A stretch of DNA of 64,000 nt from Nymphaea colorata (Eukaryota; Streptophyta; Magnoliopsida; Nymphaeales; Nymphaeaceae): positions 25,949,934 through 26,013,933 of the forward strand of contig NC_045138.2 in the NCBI RefSeq assembly GCF_008831285.2, in the 5' to 3' direction. The notes under the pieces were generated by a model. It worked only from the letters and a program-made list of their open reading frames with translations, did not search any database and was not told the origin of the DNA. This document shows positions 12,444 to 23,889 of the stretch, one piece after another. The position numbers and the translations under genes are program-made. Position 1 is the first letter of the stretch. The number at the start of each line of letters is the position of its first letter.

Positions 12444-12809
12444 ATGACGGAGACGGGCAAAACTCTCTTACCAGATGGCTCCAAAACTTGCGGCGCAATC
12501 CGAAAGGACAAGACGGCACAGTGCAGAAAAGTCCAAAGAGTGAATTCCTTTTTAGCCGATGAATCGTTTTCCATCGAACTGCACGGTGCCGCAGCAGATA
12601 TGTTCCTCACGCATTCAGGAAGGAAGCGAGAAGGTTCATCTGTCAATCGTCAGGAAACGCACCACAGACAAGGATTTCACGGTCCTTGGGAATACCTTCC
12701 TGTGTTTCTTTTATCATGGAAAACTGGGAATTCGGTTCAAAACTTTGTTTCCTTTGGGGAAGTCTGGACAAATTCTTGGGGCCAACATATGATCTTAAAC
12801 TGTGTGTGA
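12444..12809 (+). other. Unidentified ORF of 121 codons
   Basis: Begins MTETGKTLLPDGSKTCGAIR and lies in a locally G+C-richer block (about 12240-12700) preceded by a CACGTG-containing stretch. An overlapping +1 ORF covers its second half. I recognise no domain, transmembrane segment or repeat, and no clear splice-linked partner exon. It may be a first exon or leader of an unresolved gene, a degenerate gene or chance. Confidence 0.15.
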
Positions 12810-14410
12810 ATATGAAGTCCCAAGGTACAGGAACTAATGAGTTTCTTTAAGAGGTACCCATTTAAGTCATGCCCACTATCCATTTTAAACCATAACATTC
12901 TTCAAATTTGGCTTTTTCTACTCACTTAAGTCATGCCCAGTTTTATTTCTATGTAACTGAAGTTTAGTACGTCCGACCCACTTGATTTTTTCTTCTCTTA
13001 GCATTGACTTGGGGAAGTATATATCCTATGCATGTTTCTCTCTAGACAGGAATGAACAATAAATACATATAAGATAGAGAAAAAGCATGCAACTACGATC
13101 AAGTACAGCTCTCTCTCTATAGGTTTAGATATAATTTAACAGTGATTTGAAGTCAAGTGGTACTTGTGTTTAATAACAATGTTCACATTTCATGAGCAAA
13201 GCAATGTGGTATAAATTTTTGGGTTTAAATTCGCAGATAGTCCAATTTTTCATGGAGATCTGAATCTTGGTACTTGATAATTGATATATATGTAGTTTGC
13301 ATTCTTTGTGTAAGACGACATCGAGATAATCAGATATAGTAACTATCCAGTAATTAAGTTGATATTGACACCCTCTACAAGTTGGCCTCCTGTTGTAAGG
13401 AACCACAGGGGAGGATAGAAAGAACATCTTCATCCACAGACTGGAACCGATGTGGGCTGTTCCTTGGACTTTGTAGCAGTTACTTGTCAACATAGTTGTT
13501 TCTTTGAACAGGCCAAGATATGTTTGGAGTTGGGAATACAAAACATCAACCTCTTGGATCAAAGGCGGAACTTTGATGTACTCTATTCTTTATCCTTATC
13601 GGATCCTTACCTGCTGATCCAGTATTGGATCTCTAACATTTACATGGACCAAACCCTGTTCAATATTCCAAGTGCAACAATAGGTTATCTCATAGCTCAA
13701 AGTGAGACCCGAAGGCTCCTCCATTCCCCTCCAACTTCTAGTGTTGTTTGGACTGCATCTACAATACTGAGGGGCACTAATAGGTAATAAAAGGAAGCGT
13801 ATGGGTCCGTGTGGGCAGCAGCCCATACACCCCCTGCATGCTTAAGTTTTAAAGATGCATGCATGCTTTAGTGTTATCTTGGTTAATTTGACGGGTTTAC
13901 TTAAACACATCATAGAATTCATGAAAAATAAAACATTCAAACCAACAAGAAAATAAAGCATCATAGATCATTTTTGAAACTGATGGAAAGTTTTAATCAG
14001 TATAAACGGACTTTCGTCGATGAGTACGTACTGCTAGTAAAATGGAAAATTTAGTGCCCGTAAGAACTCGTCATTAAGTGTCTGAGATTTACCAACGTGC
14101 AACTGAGGGCCGTCAACAAAGATCAAGATTTTCCTGTGCGGTTGGTTTTCCGTGAGTAAAAGTTGAAGCATACTGACGTTCTTCATATCCGTCGCTAGAA
14201 ATTTCAACAACACAGTTTATACAGTGAAAGCCGCCAGTGACCGTTTCCTCGTTTTTACTTACACTTTCATCCTGTCAATAAATCTTCCATTTCAATAGAC
14301 TTTAACAACTAAATTGCAGGAAAAGTGCGCAATTCGATCGGCACGGGATGTCGTCACTACGTATATTCATGAAACCCAACTGCCGCGGTCACAATCGCCA
14401 ACAAAACTAG

Positions 14411-14434
14411 AGAGAGAGAGAGAGAAAAAGAGAA
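14411..14434 (+). promoter_or_regulatory. GA-rich tract in the CAF1-like leader
   Basis: An AGAGAGAGAGAGAG run followed by AAAAGAGAAG, about 80-100 bp before the ATG. It is the purine counterpart of the CT leaders in this window. Function is inferred from position. Confidence 0.4.
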
Positions 14435-14509
14435 GTATTCAAGCTAGTCGACGGCTTCTCGCTTCTTGTTTCTTGATCAGTTTCATCCCATCGTTTTCTT
14501 GTTCACGAC

Positions 14510-15499
14510 ATGAAGAAATCCGCGGCGCTCAGGCAAGTCTGGGAGGAAAACTTCTACAGGGAGCAGGAGTTCATCAGGCAGGTGGTCCTTCGCCACAACT
14601 ACGTCACAGTCGCCACTCGAGTCATTCCCCTCCCGACGGCGCCCAGCCCCGCTTCCTCCCCCGCCGGCGCCACCCTTCCCACCTCGGATGAGAACTACGC
14701 CTTCTTCCGCCAGCGCGCCAATGCCATGAGGCTGCTGCAGCTTGGCCTCACCTTCTCAGACGAGGGCGGCAACCTCCCCAAGGACCCCATGACAGGCGAG
14801 AGGTACACCTGGGAGTTCAACGTCAAGGTGGCGAAGTCTATGGACGAGATCGACGCCGTCTTCCGGCAGCACCTGACGGAGAAGGGCATGGACGTCGACT
14901 ACAACATGAAGAACGCCATCCACCCGGACGTGCTGTGCATTGGCTTGTGGTGCATGGATACGCTCATGAAGGAGCGCATCCGTTGGGTCGTCTTCAGCGG
15001 TTGGGCCGCCTTCAGCCCGCTGCTCAACATCATGAGGTCGGTGACCGGAAACCGTAAAAATTTCATCCAAATCACATTCTTGAACTGATCCTTTCCTCAA
15101 CCGATTCTTAATCTACAATTTAGCTTGAATAGGCATAACTTTCTCTATTGACAACATTGGTGGCGATCGATCTCGGATCTGTTCGAAAATGTGATTTGCT
15201 CTCAATCTTTCAGAGCGGAGGAGCAGCTGCCGGAGCGGCGGGAGGCATTCCTGGACTTGGTGAAGTTGTATTTCCCGAAGTTCTACGAAGTGAGGCAGCT
15301 GATGTCAGGCTGCGGCCTGTCGGGAACGCTGGAGGAGACGGCGAACGTGCTGGGCGCGGGCGTCACCGACGGTGAGATGTTCAACCAGGCAGGGCCCGAC
15401 AGCCTGCTCACGCTGCTGGTGTTCCTGGGGCTCAGGAAAAGGCATTTTGGGCGGGGAATACCGGAAGAGCAAGCCAACTTGATCATGTCCATCAGTTAA
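14510..15499 (+). CDS. CAF1-family deadenylase homologue, probably catalytically inactive
   Basis: Exons 14510-15036 and 15214-15499 join through AG|A to give 270 aa, normal CAF1 length. The fold-wide signature is clear: VWEENFYREQEFIRQVV at the N-terminus, LLQLGLTFSDEGGNLPKD, YTWEFNVKV, EKGMDVDYNMKNAI, RIRWVVFSGW, LVKLYFPKFYEVRQLMSGC and NQAGPDSLLTLLVF. Active CAF1 enzymes are DEDD nucleases of the CCR4-NOT complex that shorten mRNA poly(A) tails. Here the DTEFPG motif reads ATRVIP (A35, R37 replacing Asp and Glu), the YDFGYL Asp is Ala (A167), and the His before the last Asp is Asn (N233). Only D238 remains. The reading frame is intact, so this looks like a pseudoenzyme rather than a broken gene. 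Codons are G/C-rich at the third position, unlike the window's other genes. Many plant CAF1 genes are intronless; this one has an intron. Confidence 0.88.
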
Positions 15500-17741
15500 G
15501 GAGTTATTTCCTTGAGAGAACATGCTGAGCTCAATTCTTCTGGTTAATTTCCTTGTCTTCCTTCACGTTGGTGCTTCTGGTTTCGTGTTTTTTCATGGCA
15601 GGGAACTTTTCTGTTCTTTTTCTGCTCGCATGGAGATTTTTCTTGTGTTCATCGCATATCTTTCGCTGCATGGGAATTGAATCTCATGTTCGACTCAAGA
15701 AAAAAGAACAACAAAGTTTTCTCCTCATCGATGGTATTCTATGATTTGTTCTTGCGTTTTATATTTGCAGGTAGAAGGCAAAATTATCAAGCTTCTACTA
15801 ATTCTTTCAAACAATATCATGGTGGAACCATGAATTCGATTAAGCAACATTCAACTAATCAACTAGCGTTAAGATCTGTGTATCCTAATCTGAACCTCAT
15901 CTTATTCGGATTCACTCTAACTTGATTACCAGAATTGACGTGCCGCTCTAGTATCAGCTGCTAATTCTGTATTCAATTAGAAATAGGTGCACCGAAGCAT
16001 GTATACGTGCAACAATAAGCAATTAAAGTAAGAACTTCTCCATGAAACATTATATTTACTTTGAGAAAAGGAATTCCATTAATTAGATTTTTTTTTATCA
16101 TGATTAAAGAAAATGAAGCTAATCATGTTTTTGAATTCCTTAGTGAGTGCAGTATGAAATGAGGGTCTTAATTATGTGATATGATGCATGCAAGTGGTAC
16201 TAGGGCTGCTTGCTCTTGTAAGGGCAATATAAATTCCAAACACCTAATTAAATCTTATTAAAACCTAGAACATCTGACTATAGTGAGCAGGAACTAATAC
16301 GGAAGCTGTTATATGTTCGTGGAGGCCATTCTTGGTGTACCTCCCCAATTGAGAAGGTACATGTAGCGTATATTTCAGTGACATTATTTCATTGGACCTA
16401 AACAATTTGTTGGTAGTGCCAAACGGCCTTTAAAGAAACTGAATTATTTGGTTGTTTGGATTGTAAACTCACTCCATTTGCCAATAATAATAGGAAAAAC
16501 CAAAGTACCTCTTTAACATCGAGGATGTGAAATCCTCTGACCATCCAGTTCTCTATCCAATCATAATTAACTGTATCGAACATTGTCTTAAGAAAGGCCA
16601 AAGAAATCCAAGGATCCCTTAATGTCTTGAATTCTTATAATTCAAGACTACTAATCCATGGGTCCAATTATGTTTCGTTGATTCAGAAAACATCTGCCGA
16701 ATTTCGAAACATTACAAACTATGTCTTTTGTTTGAATCTTATCACTCCAACCATATTTACTACAACTATAGAAATGCTATAAATTGTGGCGGCATTTACA
16801 TGATATATAATCGGGTGTGAGAAAAGTGAGTAAATAAGTTCACCATTTCCACTAAATTATTTATAAAAAACCATGTTTTGGGTGTATCGCTAGAACACAT
16901 AAACCAAAGAGCTCAATACAAAATTTAGTTTTCACGAGACCAAGTTTCAACAAAACTGAGATCTTGATGATGCCGTCCAAACGTTTCATACCTTAGAAAT
17001 TCTTTTCAGACCAACCATGAGTATATGTTTATGAATGGGTAAAAGTAATATTTAAATTTTTATTTTTAAATGATAAGTTAAAAATGGAAAAATATAATTA
17101 AAAAGTAAAATAAACGTAGCACCCTTGAAATAGATACATACAATCACAAACTTTATTTTAAAGTCGATGAATAAAGGAGTGAGAAAAGCGACAGCGCGTT
17201 TCCAGCCGCACATTTTCTGACGCGGGGACGGTGGACCCGCGAGCGCCTTCGATCGAGAGAGAGATGGTGGGTACCCAACGGGATCCCATCTGCCTCCGTG
17301 GTGGTGGGCTGGCTCTGGCTCACCAGCTAATCTGGACCCTGGCAATTCTGCGTTCGATCCCCTGACGAGGACAAAGGATGATAGATGTACGCAGATAATT
17401 GCCACGAAACCAGCTGCGCCTCTAGATGGACGGTCGGTAGGGGCCATGCCTGATATTTCTCTGTCCTCCTTTCTACATCCCTCCCCTCTCCTAGAAGCCT
17501 CTTATGCCTATTACCAGGCGGGGATGGTTTAATTTCTTTCTTTCTTCGTTGGTTTTAGATGAATGGCGTTTCTCTTGGATACTGGGATTGGCATGGTTTT
17601 GATGGCCTTTCGAGAGTAAGAAAGTGAAGAAGGGGAGGAGGAGACAGGGAAGGAAGGTTGGATTGGAGAAGAGACCAGATTGGTTTTGTGTTTCTTGCCT
17701 GTATCCGAAAGAAGATTAATCATCTCGGAGATTGTAAGGAA
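15500..17741. other. Intergenic region and probable Yippee-gene promoter
   Basis: AT-rich with no supported exon up to about 17150. A G+C-richer block at about 17170-17450, followed by pyrimidine-rich sequence to 17540, probably represents the promoter and 5' leader of the Yippee-like gene. No confident TATA box was assigned. Confidence 0.5.
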
Positions 17742-17835
17742 ATGGGGAGAGTATATGTCGTGGAGTTGGAAGGGAAGATCTACAGATGTAAATTCTGCCT
17801 CACCCACTTGGCGCTTCTAGACGACCTAGTCTCCA

Positions 17836-17870
<35 letters not shown>

Positions 17871-20800
17871 TCATTTCTGTATATGTGCTATGCTCTCTTC
17901 CATAGTGATTTTTATGTTATGTGATCTGCTTGTGGATTTTGTGGTTCTTTCTTTATGTGGCTATCGGTTTCTCCCCGTTTCTGTAGAATTTGAGGGATAA
18001 CGTTGCTTCTCTTGGTAGTTTGACTGTGTGATTTTGGGATTTATGCTACCTTGTGGTTCTTTCTTTATGTGGTTATCAGCTTGTTTGGATTGGGAGGAGA
18101 GTGAGGGGAAGGAAGGGAAAAGACAGATTTACTTGTGCTTGGATGGCTAATTAAGGAGGAGGAAAGGAAGGTATCAAAAGTTATTGTGTTCGAATGAGAA
18201 GGTAAGGAAGAGGAGGGAAAGCAAAAGAAAAAAGACATAGTATGTCTCCAATGCCTCTAAAAATGGAGAGATTGGGAGGAAAGGAGTGCTCAGTCTAAAA
18301 GATGACAAATATGTCCCTCACTCTCACTCTTCCGTGACTCCATCTCTTCAATTTGTTTACTGCCATAAAGTAGCATTTCTCTATCTCTATCCTTATAGGG
18401 AAAGACCTGCTTTACAAGCTTAGCAAATTCTTAGTGCTCTATTTCTTTCATTTTAAATATGTCTTTTTTACATACATGCGTATATAGGCTAGAACATACA
18501 TGCATATATAGGCTAGAAGAAAAATACTGGTGCAAATTGCATAACAGCTTAAACTCATATATTATTCCTTAAATCACTCTAAAACTAAAATGAAAGGAAA
18601 TAAAATAAAATAACTTACAATCGTATTTTAATCATTAAAATTTCATAACTTAGTTAGCATTCAATAATTAACATGTAAGTAATACACACACATATATATA
18701 TAATATTGATATAAAAATAAAAATAAGCATTAAATTAAAAAAAGAAACATTGAATGAAAACTAATATAACTAATTGCATTTTAATCAACCCCAATCCGCT
18801 TTTTCTTTTTGTTTTTCTTTTTTTGAGAGACAAAGCAAGAGAGAAAGATATATCTTGGGTGTGAAAAATAAATAATTTTTAAATAGTATTTTTGAGAACT
18901 TTTTAAGGCCTCATGGGTACCACATTTGTATGTCAACTTTAAGTTGATCAAATTCATAAATGAGATATTAATGCCATTTTGAAAAATTTATAATCGAGAT
19001 TAATAATACGCGAAGTGTCTTTCGTGCAGCTTTACTGTTAACTCTGAATGCCAGATCCAAATTTTTATTAAAGAGTATGAAAGCCATGAAAAACAAGATA
19101 CAAGAAATTACTCCCTCATAATAAAGTAACAGAGTATTTGATTGCGAGAAGAACTTCAAGCTAACATTGTGGTCCAAACTCCAAACTATCCTTGGATTCA
19201 TACATGGTGTAGGGACCATGGGGACAATGTCAGACTCAAACCTTCTTTCCCTTCCTTTTAACAAAAATGTGTTTCACAGGATCAACACCATCATGAATTT
19301 AAGTAGTCTTTGATAGGCATTTTGCACTCCAAAGTGTAATAAAATAGTATTTTCAACTGAATCGTAGAGGCAAAATTATCTAATATTTGATAGAAACTTG
19401 TATATGGTTGCATGATGTAAGGAAGCCATGTACACCACATTTAATGTGGTCAATTAAAAAGCCGAGGTAAAAAAATGGGATAGTTGCACCAAATAGGAGT
19501 ATTTACAAGCTCAGCTGTAAGCACTATTGTAAAATCAAACTCAAGAGTATTAGGGGCATTATGGTCAACAAACTTAAATTCTTTTCTTTCCTTTCTTTTA
19601 TATAGCTAAACAAAAGTGATATTTTGACAACTCCTTTCATTTTCCTTTCCATCATCTGCAAACAAACTTTTATAATAGCTTTTTTTTTACTTTTCTTTTA
19701 TTTTCTTTCGTTCTCCATTATTAATTTCTCATTTCCTTTCCTTTTCATCCTTTAGTATCCTTTACTTTCCCTCCATCTAACCATAGTGATAAAGGGTCAT
19801 TGTTCACTGCTTATTTGAGCCCTTGGCCCAGTACGTCTATTGTGCTTCTGATTACGGACTAGAAAAACAATTAGGTGTCTCTGGCTAGGTGCTGATGGAT
19901 TCAAAGAATGACACTTGGCAGGAAGCTTATTACGTGTATTGATTGGAGATGCCTAAGAGTTAATTGACTGCAATCTATTAGTTGAAGACTTGAAGTGTTA
20001 CATACAAGGTGGTAACATACAAGGTGGTAAGATAATTGTGAGCATGGATTCCTCAGATGGGTTCTGCACTTCTTGTGATTGCCTAGGTTCATATTAAAAT
20101 ACTTATCTTTGAGAAAAAGGATTTAATGCCTTAATGTTTTGATACCTGCAATCTTTTCCTGGGAAGCTTCTATCCTCAAGTGGACTGCCACGGTTGGGCA
20201 TTAATTAGAATAATGTTAAGTCGGAAGCACATGCACCTTGTGAATTTGAAAACTAGATAAATGAATCATCATCACTTTCTAGGCTAGAGGCAATTTTGTT
20301 TCAAAAGCATAATTATGAATGATCGGTCATCAAACATTAGGACGGAGCACTTTAATGCTCTAAGAAATTTTTATGCGCCTAAAGATTTCTCATCTTGTTT
20401 GACTCATTTAGGATGATAGGAACCATATGGCATTGGCTTTTGGGCACTTATGAAGAGTTTCCTAAAAAGTGTACCCAAGCTTCTAGCCAGTAGCCACCAT
20501 TTTTTCAACTAAGTGAAGGCTATTTCTTTTACCTGATATTGTTGTTATCCTTACTACATCTTGTCATCATTACTATGATCACCATTGCCATCACATTCTC
20601 GAGTATAATAGTTATTATTGCTGCTAAACAGGTATCCTTTTATTGATTGTCTTTGTCTACTCATACAGTTTTTTACACACTTCTGCTTCTAAATATAACT
20701 GTGATGGACATGGCCTATGCTTCTGACTTTATGATATTCTAAGTTTGAAATTGTCTATTTTGGTCATCAATTTATATAAATGATTAATTGACCTGCTAAC

Positions 20801-22923
20801 TGATGAGTAAGATTGCATGAGAAGCTATTTCTACTGGGTAAATGGTATGGTTCATTTAAGAATAACATGCAGGTATGTTACTGCTTATGTAAAGAAATTC
20901 AGAAGGTCAATTCCAGTGACTGATCTAATCCAAGTCATAATTCTATGTTGCTAGTCCCTTGGGTGTTACCTTTGCCTCAATGCTGCATGCCTTGCCCTTC
21001 TCTGTGTCTAATCTTTGAATTAATGATGAAATACATGGTCTCTTTGCTTAGAATTATATGCCTTGGCTGCTCTGCCGATCTATATGTTGGTCTGCCAATT
21101 TGTCTTGTTATAAGTTTTCTCATGGTTGATCCTCACATCTTCTTTTTTCTTTTAGGCTTTTCATTGTCGTCGAGGCAAGGCATATCTTTTCAATAATGCG
21201 TGAGTCAGATTATCTCTCTGGAAAATTTTAACATTCATTGTCTTTAATTGATCATTTGCATAAGTCTTATGCTTGTCATCTATGTCTAGCCCGGAGATTA
21301 ATTAGATGTTGACATCTGCTTGTTATTTTTCTACATAACTTAGTTTGTTAACTGTAAGGAACTGTTGTGTCACTTGTGTGTGCTTATATCTTCCCTAGTA
21401 CTTATGGTGCAGGAAATTTACTGCATTATATGTTGCATATTATTGTTGCTTATGCTGTAGACCTTCTATGTTGTTTTCTTTATATTGTTATCAAGAACGG
21501 TCCAAAGATGTTTTTACTCGCACCTGGTGATACATACACAGTAAACTTGACTTGCTTCCCCCCTTCAATCCGTGTCAGAGTCTTCAAAGATTGAACGTAT
21601 CTTTGTCTCTGCACTCTGACTATCGTATAGCCTTTTCTAACATGAATTTTGTAAAACCTTTTCCATGTGTCTTTTGTAAAGGGTGGCTATTAATAGAGCT
21701 TATAACGATCACATTCAAGGACAAGAATAGAGGTAGTTGTGGTTGTTCTCCACAAATTTTATCATTGCATTTACCCTTTTATTTTCTCTTCCATTTCACG
21801 AAGGTTACATGATACCATAATTGCCGTTTTCACCTGGGACATCATCTATCTGTAGTGTTATTGCAAACCGAAATTTTCCTCCACAATATCTTGTGTTGTC
21901 AACAATGGCCAAGACACCTCAATTTAAAATTCTACTAAGACACCCTCAATATAAAATTCTACTCAATGCACTGATGCAGTCTTGCAGAGACATTAGTGTT
22001 TGGTGTTTTCATATATCATTCTTTTGTTTATTTGTACGTTGTAACTAGTTCCGAGATCGGTGTCCTATATTATTTATGTGCAGCTTTATTTGAAGGGCAT
22101 ATTTCCCCTTCTGAGATAAGTTGGTGATTAAGAAACCTTAATTTTCAATTAATTCAGTTATTGCTTTCTATCTATTTTCCATTGTTCTTTGTAACTAGAA
22201 TTGTTTGGTGTGATTTCTGTGGAGATTAGAGTCCGTCATCTAATCGCTGCATCACACACATGCACATGCAAGCAGACAAATACAGACATATTGTGCACAA
22301 TGAGCCAAGTTACTTCAACTTTCTCAGGTTGATACATCTCCACTTCTATCAAGCTCATGTATTGAACAGGTCAAGCTTGATCATCAGTGATCACCTATCC
22401 AAGCTGTACATGACTACATCTAAAGGGGCAACCTTGATCTGCTTTCTTGTAGTTCGAATGGCCTCAACTAATGTGGATCTGGATGAACCAGAAGGGATGT
22501 AAATATATGGTACTTGCTACATCCATCACAATAATAAATTAGTGTAATGATTTTCTTCTGCCAGCAAAGGTAGAGATGGAGATCACAGTTTTCAAGTTTT
22601 CTGTCTACTTCTTCTGCCTGTTAACAGAGGAAAAACATTTTGAGTGAACCTTAGTGTGGTGGTTAAGCTTCATTCCGGCTTGAGAATGGTGGTTAAGAGT
22701 AAGACTGTCTCAAACTTGGGCCAGTCAGTTGTTGACCAGCTTGTAACAGCCAAAGCTTGGCCTTGGCGCCATTTTTTGCATCTCTTCCTACAGACCAATC
22801 ATGTATATGATACAAGTCTACCATCAGAAGTCCGACGCAGGTTAGTCAAGAGACTCAAGACCTGAAATGATAATTGGTCTAAGTCGATTGACTAAAAATA
22901 AGTATATAAACGAACTTATACAG

Positions 22924-22970
<47 letters not shown>

Positions 22971-23889
22971 TCAGGCATTTATCGGCTGACTAATCAAGAT
23001 TTTGACTATAGAGGCACAAGCACATCCAGTGAAAACATCTTAATGTTTGTACATGTAGGCAACATGCAATGAACCATTCACATCTTTAGCCATATCTGTG
23101 TAGCCTGTAGTGTAAGATATTTTCAAATTCTCATGGATACACCAAGGATCTGTGGTGTGTGTGGAGACCCCTTTTCTGATTGTGCTCTTCTGGTCATACA
23201 CCATACCTTTGTTAAACATCATGATCAACACACCAAGTGCATTTGTGCTTCTGTGGTCTATGCCTAATCTTTGTTAAACGTCATGACCAAGATCAGAAAA
23301 CCATTATTAATCAGCTTCCTTCTTGAACTTCACTTGTGCAGAGTGAACATTATCGTTGGAGATCAAGAAGAAAGGCTGATGATTTCTGGCATGCACACTG
23401 TAGCAGATATATTTTGCTGCTGCTGTGGGCAAATAGTTGGTTGGAAATACGTAGGTTTCTATGATCTACTTATACTTTTTTTTTTCCCTCCTTTCCAATA
23501 TCTGATCCATTGCACGATTTCTCTATGTCAAATGCTTTTCTGCAGGAGGCAGCTCATGAGCAGACTCAAAAATATAAAGAGGGGAAATATATTCTAGAAA
23601 GGTACTTTGATATTTGATGTTTCTTTATCTTTCCATTCGGAAAATTTACCCATCTAATGGAGGGAAAAGAAGGGAAGGAAAGAGGAAATGGAAAATGAAT
23701 CATATAATGGATATCCTGGTCGGCTTGTAGTTGTACAATATCTTATCTGCATTTGCATGCCTAATGATGCATTCTTTTGCGGGCCTAATGGTGCAATTTT
23801 TTCTGTCTAGAGGGCGGATAATTGATGGAATAGATCCAGAATTGTACCTTGATACGCAAATGGGTGGCAGTGATGCTGAGGATGCTTAG
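17742..23889 (+). CDS. Yippee-like zinc-binding protein
   Basis: Five exons: 17742-17837, 21156-21199, 23342-23450, 23546-23601 and 23811-23889, total 127 aa. All introns are GT-AG and phases agree. The product is a complete Yippee domain. It has CKFC (C16, C19) and CCCC (C72-C75), giving the family's C-X2-C-X52-C-X2-C zinc ligand spacing exactly. Other motifs are [51 protein letters not shown] and [11 protein letters not shown]. The tail is RGRIIDGID with an acidic end, as in plant Yippee-like proteins. The biochemical function of plant Yippee proteins is not settled; animal and yeast members act in cell growth and as parts of ubiquitin ligase complexes. Intron 1 is 3.3 kb, against 95-2142 bp for the others, starts with a CT microsatellite two bases after the exon and contains repeat sequence. 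Confidence 0.95.
17839..17868 (+). repeat. (TC)n microsatellite at the intron 1 donor of the Yippee gene
   Basis: About 15 TC units begin immediately after the splice donor (AAG|GTCTCTCTC...). The donor +3 to +6 bases are thus part of the microsatellite and do not match the usual AAGT consensus. Confidence 0.9.
18068..19785. mobile_element. Candidate non-autonomous DNA transposon in Yippee intron 1
   Basis: The left side (CTTGTTTGGATTGGGAGG then GGGGAAGGAAGGGAAAAG) and the right side (reverse complement ATGGTTAGATGGAGGGAAAG, then GGAAAGGAAATGAG) form purine-rich arms in inverted orientation. About 1.6 kb of AT-rich, non-coding sequence lies between them. Such 'GTTTGGATGGAGGGAAAGG' arms are common in plant hAT-like miniature elements. 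The arms are imperfect and I could not define a target-site duplication. Confidence 0.3.
22925..22968. repeat. (AT)n microsatellite in Yippee intron 2
   Basis: A run of about 22 TA units within the 2.1 kb intron between exons 2 and 3. Confidence 0.95.

Larger units (their letters stand above)
9343..14509. other. Intergenic region between the RSS3-like and CAF1-like genes
   Basis: About 5.2 kb without a recognisable gene. It contains a diverged 212-bp direct repeat (10617-11040), a GAGCTC-rich repeat (11758-12110), a short ORF with a G+C-rich start at 12444-12809 that I cannot identify, and AT-rich filler. The final 200 bp is probably the promoter and leader of the CAF1-like gene. Confidence 0.6.

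Noticed and set aside
14756-15100. 114-codon antisense ORF across the CAF1-like exon
   Set aside because: Shadow of G/C-rich third positions on the coding strand.
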